From a virus, in the IMG/VR virus record IMGVR_UViG_3300028840_000981, positions 1 to 28,926 of that record: a stretch of 28,926 nt of DNA; one strand, 5' to 3'. The translations under genes and the position numbers were made by a program. Positions within the stretch are counted from its first letter, which is position 1; each line of letters starts with the position of its first letter. This document shows positions 1 to 5,948 of this stretch, one piece after another. Under the pieces are notes generated by a model. That model was not told the DNA's origin and ran no database searches. It saw nothing but the letters and a program-made list of their open reading frames with translations.

Positions 1-1
1 G

Positions 2-688
2 CAACTAGCAGCCTACAAGGAACTTGACCCCCGTGTAGACAAAGTTGTCGGGAATATTCTCTACAATCGGGATTTCACCAAACTGCAATACTTCGCTGTT
101 GCCTGTGAAGCGCTTGGCATGGAGTATGAGGTCATGGTGAATGAGTTCTGCGCAAACACTACAGGAGTAGGTGACACGCCGAACATGGCGCATTGCATCT
201 ACAGGGATAGCTGTTACCAGTGCCATTCCGAAAACGTGACCAAGAAAGACGCCAAGCTGATACAAAACTACCCGATGGGTAAGTGCATGTCTAGCAGGGG
301 CCACAACCCGGCTGACTGGCTGCGAACCGGCTTTGTCCTACCGCAATGGCTACGGCACTATGAGAACAGAGGCATTCACAACTTCAAGGTGACAGGCCGG
401 ACTGCCAAGACCCCGTACATCAAAATGGTGGCTGAATCCTATTTACGGCGGGATTACACTGGAAACTTGCTTGGCCTATGGAAGCCTTTGGAAACAATCT
501 ACTCAGAGAAAGACGAACTGTCTGAGCATAAGCAGCGGTTTTCCATTCCGGCTGAAGCGCTGCAAACCTTCATTGACCCGTGGCTAACCCACAAGCTTGA
601 CTGCAACAACAAACTCTGTTCCAGTTGTTTCTACTGTGATGACTGGTACGAAGTGATTTCCAATCCATACAAAGACCCGGCGCTATGA
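2..688 (+). CDS. U32-family peptidase-like protein, 5' end cut by window edge
   Basis: The frame is open from the first bases of the window, so the N-terminus lies upstream; a Met at 119 is internal to this frame. About 228 residues are visible. U32-like features are the segment VMVNEFC, the GIHNFKVTGR segment near the middle and the following conserved-looking YIKMVAESY helix. Cysteines at residues 11, 26, 32, 35 and 56 (counted from the Met at 119) and a C-terminal cluster (CNNKLCSSCFYC) could hold an iron-sulfur cluster. Characterised U32 members (UbiU/UbiV, RlhA, TrhP) act in oxygen-independent hydroxylation of quinones or RNA rather than as proven proteases. Which role, if any, applies here is unknown. 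Its stop overlaps the next gene by ATGA. The family call is moderately sure; the function is open. Confidence 0.6.
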   Translation, partial: QLAAYKELDPRVDKVVGNILYNRDFTKLQYFAVACEALGMEYEVMVNEFCANTTGVGDTPNMAHCIYRDSCYQCHSENVTKKDAKLIQNYPMGKCMSSRGHNPADWLRTGFVLPQWLRHYENRGIHNFKVTGRTAKTPYIKMVAESYLRRDYTGNLLGLWKPLETIYSEKDELSEHKQRFSIPAEALQTFIDPWLTHKLDCNNKLCSSCFYCDDWYEVISNPYKDPAL

Positions 689-840
689 GCAACTTACCAA
701 ACAACCAACCCCTTTGGGCTTACGCTGTAATGCTAGTCATTATCGGTTTCCTGTTTGGTCTTGGTCACCACTTTGCGGATCAACTCATGTGGATGATTTT
801 TGACGCCTTCAAGACCAAACACGGCATTCCGTTAGGCTAA
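685..840 (+). CDS. Small single-pass membrane protein (51 aa)
   Basis: This short frame starts at an ATG whose last bases form the stop of the U32-like gene (ATGA), a coupling seen throughout this genome. The protein begins with a short polar stretch, then a hydrophobic segment (roughly residues 12-28, WAYAVMLVIIGFLFGLG) and an amphipathic tail ending in KTKHGIPLG. It is therefore likely an inner-membrane protein with one helix. It is the last gene before the first terminator-promoter cassette, so it belongs to the operon of the U32-like gene. I recognise no family. The overlap and continuous hydrophobic helix make it likely to be real, but nothing shows what it does. Confidence 0.6.
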   Translation: MSNLPNNQPLWAYAVMLVIIGFLFGLGHHFADQLMWMIFDAFKTKHGIPLG

Positions 841-865
841 CAGAGTAGTGTGAGAAAAAATTCAA

Positions 866-939
866 ATTTTCTTTCGTTAGAGGAACAGGGGGTTACGGGC
901 TTTTGCGTGTAACCCCCTGTTTGTGTAAGGAAAGAAAAT
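866..939 (+). terminator. Nested stem-loop with terminator core, copy 1
   Basis: An inner 12-bp stem (885-896 ACAGGGGGTTAC with 909-920 GTAACCCCCTGT) is followed by a short T-rich run, as in an intrinsic terminator. It is enclosed by a second perfect 10-bp inverted repeat: 866-875 ATTTTCTTTC pairs with 930-939 GAAAGAAAAT. The same two-layer design recurs at 11635-11708 and 12801-12876, each time directly ahead of a promoter. The inner hairpin probably ends the upstream operon. The outer pair could make an RNase III-type site or simply place A-rich DNA upstream of the -35 box. Confidence 0.75.
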
Positions 940-941
940 GC

Positions 942-970
942 TTGACAAGTGTAAACTGTTCCCTCATACT
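942..970 (+). promoter_or_regulatory. Sigma70-type promoter with hairpin leader
   Basis: TTGACA (942-947), 17-bp spacer, CATACT (965-970). A start near 977 would put the short inverted repeat CGGTCTTGAGACCG (979-992) at the very 5' end of the transcript, followed by the CTGGAGAACTGAC ribosome-binding box of the gene at 1018. The same arrangement is repeated before the gene at 11798. Confidence 0.8.
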
Positions 971-1017
971 CTTCTCCACGGTCTTGAGACCGCAACCGCA
1001 AAAACTGGAGAACTGAC

Positions 1018-1242
1018 ATGAGAAATTCAACCGCCATCGAAAGAATCGAAAACTCAATCGCCGCTGGTACCTATCCTGAGCCTGTTTTGGCCCATCGGGT
1101 TTACGTAATCACTACTAGCGTAGAACATCTGAAGGCCGGTTCTGACTTCCGTCTCCACTACAGTGATAACACGCTGGAAGGTGCCAAGGAAGTGGCCGCT
1201 GAAATCAACGCTGAAGGGTTTGAACTGGCGGTAACTATCTAA
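1018..1242 (+). CDS. Small hypothetical protein (74 aa)
   Basis: The ATG follows the shared leader AACTGGAGAACTGAC, which sets the start with confidence. The product is a compact soluble protein with no membrane segment, Cys pair or recognisable catalytic motif. Its C-terminal half (DNTLEGAKEVAAEINAEGFELAVTI) reads as a helix followed by a strand, in the style of small alpha/beta host-takeover proteins. The gene is monocistronic: promoter at 942-970 upstream, and a UUCG stem-loop 11 bases after the stop. An individually promoted small gene in the early half of a phage often modifies host functions, but that is inference from position only. Confidence 0.65.
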   Translation: MRNSTAIERIENSIAAGTYPEPVLAHRVYVITTSVEHLKAGSDFRLHYSDNTLEGAKEVAAEINAEGFELAVTI

Positions 1243-1253
1243 ACGGGCTTTCA

Positions 1254-1275
1254 GTCTACCCCTTCGGGGGTAGAC
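1254..1275 (+). terminator. UUCG-tetraloop stem-loop (3' end hairpin)
   Basis: GTCTACCCC (1254-1262), loop TTCG, GGGGTAGAC (1267-1275): a perfect 9-bp stem closed by C(UUCG)G, an exceptionally stable tetraloop. No T-run follows (GAAAAAGC), so it may stabilise or define an mRNA 3' end rather than act as a standard intrinsic terminator. An identical copy, including the following GAAA, lies at 12196-12217. Confidence 0.6.
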
Positions 1276-1283
1276 GAAAAAGC

Positions 1284-1311
1284 TTGACATTCACGAAACT
1301 TCTGTTACAAT
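1284..1311 (+). promoter_or_regulatory. Sigma70-type promoter for the DUF932-like gene
   Basis: TTGACA (1284-1289), 16-bp spacer, TACAAT (1306-1311). A short inverted repeat CGGTC/GACCG follows near the expected start, resembling the leader hairpins of the promoters at 942 and 11721. Confidence 0.8.
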
Positions 1312-1360
1312 TTGAATCACGGTCAAGAGAGACCGCAACCTACTAAAACTGGAGAACGAC

Positions 1361-2131
1361 ATGAGCAAATTAATGTACGATGCACGCAACGATGTAATCA
1401 TGACCCGCAAGCAGATGGGCCACCTTGACACTCCTGCCCCTTTGGGCAACCGTCACCGCCCGGTACCTTTCGTGGACTTCATTGAGATGGTTGACCACTC
1501 TCTGAGCAGCCACGGACTTGAGATTATCCATGAAGAGTTTGCGATTGCTGAGAACCACAACCGCATGTTTGGCATGATGGAAATCGGTGCCAAGTCTGGT
1601 GACCTGATTCGTGACGATGATTGGTCTATCTTCCTTGGTCTTCGTGGTGCCCATGACTACTCTGTTCCACGGGCCATAGCTTTGGGCAGCAACGTTATGT
1701 GCTGCTCTAACCTTTGCTTCCACGGCAACCTTGGGGTGTTCTCTACCAAGCAGACTACCAACATTCTGACCCGCTTGCCGTCACTGGTTGACACCGCTGT
1801 AAGTCAGATTCCTGAAGCCGCTGAGAAGCAACAGTTGACTTTTGACGGTCTTCGCAACTTCCAGATGAAGCAGAAAGACGGTGACGCTGCACTGGTTGAG
1901 TTGCTTCGTCGGGGTGGACTGGCTGGCGGTCAGATGGCCCGCGCTGTTCAGGAGTGGGACAGACCTTCCTATGAAGAACACGCCGAACAGGGTTTCACTG
2001 CATGGCGGTTGCTCAACGCTTGCACTGAAGCGGTCAAGCCGCAAAGTGAAGCCGGGGTGTCCATGGACACGATCAACCACAAAACTCAGATTCAGTCTGA
2101 CTTTGTCAACGAACTGGCTCACGTAGCCTAA
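1361..2131 (+). CDS. DUF932-like phage/plasmid protein (256 aa)
   Basis: The start follows the shared ribosome-binding box (CTGGAGAACGAC). The middle of the protein has the run of features I associate with the DUF932 / TIGR03299 phage-plasmid family: FAIAENHNRMFGMMEI, then FLGLRGAHDYSVPRAIALGS and a Cys-rich VMCCSNLCFHGN segment, matching that family's pattern of a strand, an 'R-S/A-H-D-x-S' turn and a 'V-x-C-x-N' strand. The biochemical role of the family is unknown. It is found on phages and plasmids and is often strongly expressed. Here it has its own promoter and terminator. The family call rests on pattern memory, so it is probable but not certain. Confidence 0.7.
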   Translation: MSKLMYDARNDVIMTRKQMGHLDTPAPLGNRHRPVPFVDFIEMVDHSLSSHGLEIIHEEFAIAENHNRMFGMMEIGAKSGDLIRDDDWSIFLGLRGAHDYSVPRAIALGSNVMCCSNLCFHGNLGVFSTKQTTNILTRLPSLVDTAVSQIPEAAEKQQLTFDGLRNFQMKQKDGDAALVELLRRGGLAGGQMARAVQEWDRPSYEEHAEQGFTAWRLLNACTEAVKPQSEAGVSMDTINHKTQIQSDFVNELAHVA

Positions 2132-2137
2132 CCTGAT

Positions 2138-2165
2138 AGGGGCCAAGGATGGCCCCTTAACTTTT
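2138..2165 (+). terminator. Intrinsic terminator after the DUF932-like gene
   Basis: AGGGGCC (2138-2144), loop AAGGAT, GGCCCCT (2151-2157), then TAACTTTT. The stem is seven base pairs and GC-rich. The T-run merges with the Shine-Dalgarno region of the next gene, so some read-through to the gene at 2179 is likely because no promoter is seen between them. Confidence 0.65.
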
Positions 2166-2178
2166 GGAGGGTAACACA

Positions 2179-2526
2179 ATGGAAGCTTTCTTAGACAACT
2201 TGATTTTCTTCGGAGTGTTCATGATGGTTCTGGCAGTGGTCTACGTAGTCGGGGAGTTCGTTTCTGACCACATCATAACCCCATGGATGAGACAGCGTGA
2301 CATTATGAACGGTGCTGCAAACCGCCACAAAATGATGAACACCGAGTACGAGCGCCGGACTGGTCTACGTGGTGCTAGTCCATGGGATGACCTACCTGAA
2401 GAGTACCACAAACCACCACAAAGTACTGAAGAATTCAACAGACTATACATGAATGACTGGCCGATGGAAGAACAACCGCCGATGACCAAGGATGAAGAGT
2501 TTGAGGAGACCACTAGACGGGGGTGA
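2179..2526 (+). CDS. N-terminally membrane-anchored protein (115 aa)
   Basis: GGAGG at 2166-2170 lies eight bases before the ATG at 2179. An in-frame TTG at 2164 overlaps that ribosome-binding site and is not a credible start. Residues 6-28 (DNLIFFGVFMMVLAVVYVVG) form one hydrophobic helix. The rest is a charged, proline- and acid-rich soluble tail (PWDDLPEEYHKPPQ, then MTKDEEFEETTRRG) expected in the cytoplasm. No family is recognised. It sits alone between a hairpin and a combined terminator/promoter. A role at the membrane, such as superinfection exclusion, would be only a guess. Confidence 0.65.
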   Translation: MEAFLDNLIFFGVFMMVLAVVYVVGEFVSDHIITPWMRQRDIMNGAANRHKMMNTEYERRTGLRGASPWDDLPEEYHKPPQSTEEFNRLYMNDWPMEEQPPMTKDEEFEETTRRG

Positions 2527-2548
2527 CACTGACCGTAAATGGACGCAC

Positions 2549-2575
2549 AATGCCGGGTTGACACCCCGGCATTTT
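2549..2575 (+). terminator. Intrinsic terminator with the next -35 box in its loop
   Basis: AATGCCGGG (2549-2557) pairs perfectly with CCCGGCATT (2565-2573), followed by a T-run (2572-2575). The seven-base loop TTGACAC contains the -35 hexamer of the promoter at 2558-2585, so terminator and promoter share the same DNA. Confidence 0.8.
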
Positions 2576-2585
2576 GCCGTATAAT
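2558..2585 (+). promoter_or_regulatory. Consensus sigma70 promoter embedded in a terminator
   Basis: TTGACA (2558-2563), 16-bp spacer, TATAAT (2580-2585). Both hexamers are full consensus. It should drive the long overlapping block that starts with the gene at 2614 and includes the DNA polymerase and helicase. Confidence 0.85.
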
Positions 2586-2613
2586 GATGCAGTCTACAAC
2601 AAAAGGTACTACG

Positions 2614-2856
2614 ATGCACTGCTCAAATCAACTGTATCAGGAGTTTTATACTATGAGAGAAGTGGAAGCCGAAAAATTGAGAATGCAAGCGCTGACCCGT
2701 ATGAACTTCTTGCAGCGGCAACTGCTGGAAATTCAGCCACATGTTTGTACGCCCCGTGACCTGAAGAACCTTGAACGGGCCAAGGACAAGGTCAACGAGA
2801 TAACTACAGAGTTGACCGAACTGCTGGAATCCATGCGTAAAGACAGAATGCTATGA
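2614..2856 (+). CDS. Small helical protein ahead of DNA polymerase (80 aa)
   Basis: The frame is open further upstream, but the promoter -10 box ends at 2585, so the earliest usable start is the ATG at 2614, preceded by AAAAGG. A second candidate is the ATG at 2653, with AGGAG nine bases upstream. The product is highly charged and almost all helical (from REVEAEKLRMQALTRM to ELTELLESMRKD), consistent with a short coiled coil. It overlaps the polymerase gene by ATGA, so it may be a polymerase-associated factor; that is position-based inference. No family is recognised. Confidence 0.65.
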   Translation: MHCSNQLYQEFYTMREVEAEKLRMQALTRMNFLQRQLLEIQPHVCTPRDLKNLERAKDKVNEITTELTELLESMRKDRML

Positions 2857-4964
2857 AACACGACCGCGCTATCAGGATAGCAAGAAACCGTCTGAAGAAA
2901 CGGTTGCTGGATGCCAAGGCACGTCTAGCAGACACGCCCCGGTTCACCATTGACTTTGAGACTGCCTGTGACGTTGACGTTACAGACGTAGGGGCATTTG
3001 CCTATAGCCGTCACCCCTCTTGCCGTATCTTGATGATGTCATACTGCATGACCGGCAACCCGGAAGACACTAAATTGTGGGTGGCCGGGGAAGGCAAGCC
3101 GCCTAAGGAAGTGTTTGACGCTATCAGAGCAGGGCATTTTATCAACGCTCACAACAGTTTCTTCGAGTTCTGTATCTGGAACAACGTAGGAGTCAAGAAA
3201 CTGAAATGGCCGCGCATACTCAGCCCGCGCAACATGCTGGATACTGCTGACAAGTGCAAACACATGGCGATAGCGTCAGACCTGAACACTGCCACTCAGG
3301 TTATGAGGGTGAAGCATAAGAAAGACCCCAAGGGCAAAGCGCTGATTCAGTTGTTCAGTATGCCGGTGTCACGGGGCAAGCGCAAAGGGAAGTATAACAA
3401 CAAACACACTCACCCGGCTGAATGGAAAGATTTCTGTTACTACTGCGTACAAGACACCGCTGCTACTGTAGACCTTGACAACACTCTCCCTGACCTGCCA
3501 GTGTTTGAACAACTCATTGCATGGATGACTGATGAGATAAACTGGCGGGGAATCCATGTTGACCGCACCGCTGTGCGGGCCATGGTAGAACTATCTGACA
3601 AGGTCAAGGAAAAGTACAACGCTGAAGCTTCTACTCTGTCAGGGGGTGCCTTCCAGAAGTGTACACAACGGGCCAAGGTCAAAGAGTGGTTGGCCGATCA
3701 AGGTTACATCCTACCTAACATGCAGGGTTCCACAATCAAATTGTGGATGCGTAAGAAAGACCTTCCTGAGAAGGTCAAGCGTATGCTGTTGCTGTATAAG
3801 ATAGCTGGCTCAACGTCTACCAGCAAGTACAAGACAATGCTGGAGATGATTGACCCTGTCACCCACAGGATACATGAACTGCTGAACTACCACAAGGCCA
3901 GAACAGGCCGGTACGGTGGCCGGGGGATTCAAATCCAGAACTTGCCGCGCCCGGTTCTACCTAAAGGGGCAGACGTTGAAACCCTGTTGACTATGGTCAA
4001 ACGCCGCGACATTGCCGCGCTGGAAGCTTATGCAGAGAAGCTATCCAAACCTGACAGACTAGTCACAGCAATGGATATTCTCACTTCCCTGATACGGGCA
4101 GTCATCACCCCGCTTTTCGGTGACCACTTCAAGAGCGCTGACTATGCAGCCATTGAAGCCCGCTTCCTACTCTGGATTGCCGGGGATGACCGCGCTTTGG
4201 GGATTTTCAGACGTGGTGAAGACATCTACCTTGATATGGCAAGTGACATCTACGGTGTTCCGTACAAGGACTTGACCAAGGAATCCAAGGAAAGGCCGCT
4301 TGGCAAGGAAACCATACTTGGCGCTGGCTACGGTATGTGGGCTGTCAAGTTCCGTAAACGGGTTGACGAACAGGCTGGTATCAAAATCAGTAGCAAGGAA
4401 GCCGAACGAGTTATCAAGCGCTACAGAAAACGCTTCCCTCTTGTACCTGAGTTCTGGAAACAGACTGAACAGGCCGCTATTCGAGCGCTGAAGCAGAATA
4501 TGACTGTAGAGGTAGTGACCAAGTTCACCAAGGTTGTGTTCTACCCTAAGATGATAGGGAAAGTGAAGTTCCTGATTTGCGTGTTGCCGTCAGGCCACAA
4601 ACTCTACTATCCACATGCAAGGGTGGCAGTTTCTACACGTTATGACAAGGATGAACTGAAGGTTGAGTATGAAGGTTTCGACAGTTATACGCACAAGTGG
4701 ACAGTACTAGACACTTATGGCGGGAAGTGGGCAGAAAATATCACACAGGCCGGTAGCCGGGATTTGATGGTATTGGGAATGCTCTTCCTTGACGTCATGC
4801 TGTATACCTTGATAATGTCGGTTCACGATGAAGTTGTGACTGAAGATGAAGACGGTTTTGGTACACTGGAAGAACTTGAAGCGCTGTTGTGCTATCTCCC
4901 GCCATGGGCACACGGGCTACCAGTGGAGTCTGAAGGGTGGGTTGGGCAGAGGTACAGGAAATGA
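2853..4964 (+). CDS. Family A DNA polymerase with 3'-5' exonuclease (703 aa)
   Basis: This is the phage replicative polymerase. The N-terminal DnaQ-like exonuclease domain shows Exo I FTIDFETACD (D34, E36), an Exo II-like segment around HNSFFE (about residue 100) and Exo III YCVQDTAATVDL (Y197, D201), so proofreading should be active. The palm and fingers carry motif A SADYAAIEARF (D430, E434), motif B R481-x3-K485-x7-Y493-G494 and motif C SVHDEVV (H658, D659, E660). No 5'-3' nuclease domain is present, as in T7-like phage enzymes. The start overlaps the upstream stop by ATGA. All expected catalytic residues are present, so the call is secure. Confidence 0.96.
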   Translation: MKHDRAIRIARNRLKKRLLDAKARLADTPRFTIDFETACDVDVTDVGAFAYSRHPSCRILMMSYCMTGNPEDTKLWVAGEGKPPKEVFDAIRAGHFINAHNSFFEFCIWNNVGVKKLKWPRILSPRNMLDTADKCKHMAIASDLNTATQVMRVKHKKDPKGKALIQLFSMPVSRGKRKGKYNNKHTHPAEWKDFCYYCVQDTAATVDLDNTLPDLPVFEQLIAWMTDEINWRGIHVDRTAVRAMVELSDKVKEKYNAEASTLSGGAFQKCTQRAKVKEWLADQGYILPNMQGSTIKLWMRKKDLPEKVKRMLLLYKIAGSTSTSKYKTMLEMIDPVTHRIHELLNYHKARTGRYGGRGIQIQNLPRPVLPKGADVETLLTMVKRRDIAALEAYAEKLSKPDRLVTAMDILTSLIRAVITPLFGDHFKSADYAAIEARFLLWIAGDDRALGIFRRGEDIYLDMASDIYGVPYKDLTKESKERPLGKETILGAGYGMWAVKFRKRVDEQAGIKISSKEAERVIKRYRKRFPLVPEFWKQTEQAAIRALKQNMTVEVVTKFTKVVFYPKMIGKVKFLICVLPSGHKLYYPHARVAVSTRYDKDELKVEYEGFDSYTHKWTVLDTYGGKWAENITQAGSRDLMVLGMLFLDVMLYTLIMSVHDEVVTEDEDGFGTLEELEALLCYLPPWAHGLPVESEGWVGQRYRK

Positions 4965-5152
4965 GTAAAATCACTGTACGAGATTTTGAGTACGCTGGCA
5001 CAAATGACGCTGGCACTATCATAGAAGTGGTTTGCCCAAAATGCCAAGATAAAATTCGGCTTTGCACTGACGGTGTTGAATGGTGGGATACAAAATGTGT
5101 TTGTGGCTATAACTGGTCTGTGACTACTACTATAGAAGGGGAGAAAGAATGA
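4961..5152 (+). CDS. Zinc-ribbon protein (63 aa)
   Basis: The ATG at 4961 overlaps the polymerase stop (ATGA) and is preceded by AGGA; an upstream in-frame GTG inside the polymerase gene is less likely. The protein has one CPKC pair (about residue 25) and a CVCG pair (about residue 48) separated by short strands containing Trp, the layout of a small zinc ribbon. Such proteins can bind nucleic acid or RNA polymerase. The tight placement between polymerase and nuclease genes suggests a replication accessory, but no specific family is recognised. Confidence 0.75.
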   Translation: MSKITVRDFEYAGTNDAGTIIEVVCPKCQDKIRLCTDGVEWWDTKCVCGYNWSVTTTIEGEKE

Positions 5153-5589
5153 AATACTACGATCAACTTATTGCGCATGACCCGGAGAATGGCCGGTACG
5201 GTGACTGCTTCAGGACAGTGCTGGCCTGTATGTTAGACATGCGCCCGGAAGACTTCCCGCACCCGTTTGAAGACGGTTATGTAGATGACGATGCAGGGCA
5301 CACTTTCATCAATGACTTTCTTGCCACTAAAGGACTAGCGTTTGTGGAAGTTCCCTTCTCAGGGGAACTAACCCTTGAGCAAATCCTTGAACACGGTGCC
5401 GCCTATTCAAAAGGCAACCGCTACACTCTTCTAGGCAATAGCACAACAGGGGTACCACACTTCGTAACCTGTCTTGGTAACCAAATCGACCACAACCCTA
5501 ACGGCGCTGCTCTGGTAGGGCCAGCGTTCGACACAGAGAATGAAGAGTTGAAATGGTGGTGGGTGGGTTGGCTTGTTCACAAATGCTAG
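5149..5589 (+). CDS. Papain-like (C39-type fold) cysteine-peptidase-like protein (146 aa)
   Basis: The ATG overlaps the previous stop (ATGA) and is preceded by GGGGAGAAAGA. GDCFRTVLACML (Cys about residue 19) opens a helix as in papain-fold enzymes, PHFVTCLGNQ supplies a His (about residue 104), and the following DHNPNG supplies an Asp/Asn. This Cys-His-Asp order resembles a group of phage proteins with a C39-like papain fold whose substrates are unknown. The first half has the loop after the Cys helix (MRPEDFPHPFEDG) typical of that group. It may be a peptidase, transglutaminase-like or catalytically idle. The fold call is moderate; no function can be assigned. Confidence 0.55.
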   Translation: MKYYDQLIAHDPENGRYGDCFRTVLACMLDMRPEDFPHPFEDGYVDDDAGHTFINDFLATKGLAFVEVPFSGELTLEQILEHGAAYSKGNRYTLLGNSTTGVPHFVTCLGNQIDHNPNGAALVGPAFDTENEELKWWWVGWLVHKC

Positions 5590-5948
5590 AAGCTACCATT
5601 GAAGATGATTATGTACTCCACGCTGCTGTAGCAGGAGTGCAAGCGCTGAAATGCGAAATACAAGGGTGGGTGAACTGGCCTGACAGGATGAATTTCATCA
5701 GAGGTACTCAGATAGTATTCTGGATTGAGTTCAAAGCGCCCGGTGAAGAGCCAACACCCGGTCAGTACTACAGACATAGTGAAATGAGGAAGTCAGGGCA
5801 CCATGTCTACTGGTGTGATAACTTTCATGATGCTTACGATATACTACAGTTGGAGTTGATGTATGCCGAAACACTTCTTTCCGCACCAGTACCAAGTGAC
5901 TGCCATAGCAGAGGGGTTGAGGAAACTATACTTAGCGCTTTTCCTTGA
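5583..5948 (+). CDS. VRR-NUC domain nuclease (121 aa)
   Basis: The start chosen is the ATG at 5583, overlapping the preceding stop by seven bases; the frame is open a little further upstream. The core is WVNWPDRMNFIRG, then IVFWIEFKAPGEEPTPGQ and a HxxMRKSGHHVYW segment. This is the VRR-NUC pattern: PD...(D/E)xK with the metal-binding Asp of PDR, the Glu and Lys of EFK, and the downstream Gln. Stand-alone VRR-NUC proteins are common in phages and cut branched or single-stranded DNA. The last 86 bases overlap the helicase gene in another frame, so the two are probably co-translated and may act together in recombination or replication restart. Confidence 0.88.
   Translation: MLEATIEDDYVLHAAVAGVQALKCEIQGWVNWPDRMNFIRGTQIVFWIEFKAPGEEPTPGQYYRHSEMRKSGHHVYWCDNFHDAYDILQLELMYAETLLSAPVPSDCHSRGVEETILSAFP

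Noticed and set aside
921-941. A-rich stretch before the -35 box read only as an UP element
   Set aside because: It may act so, but its exact complement is kept 50-60 bases upstream in all three cassettes, which a UP element alone would not require.
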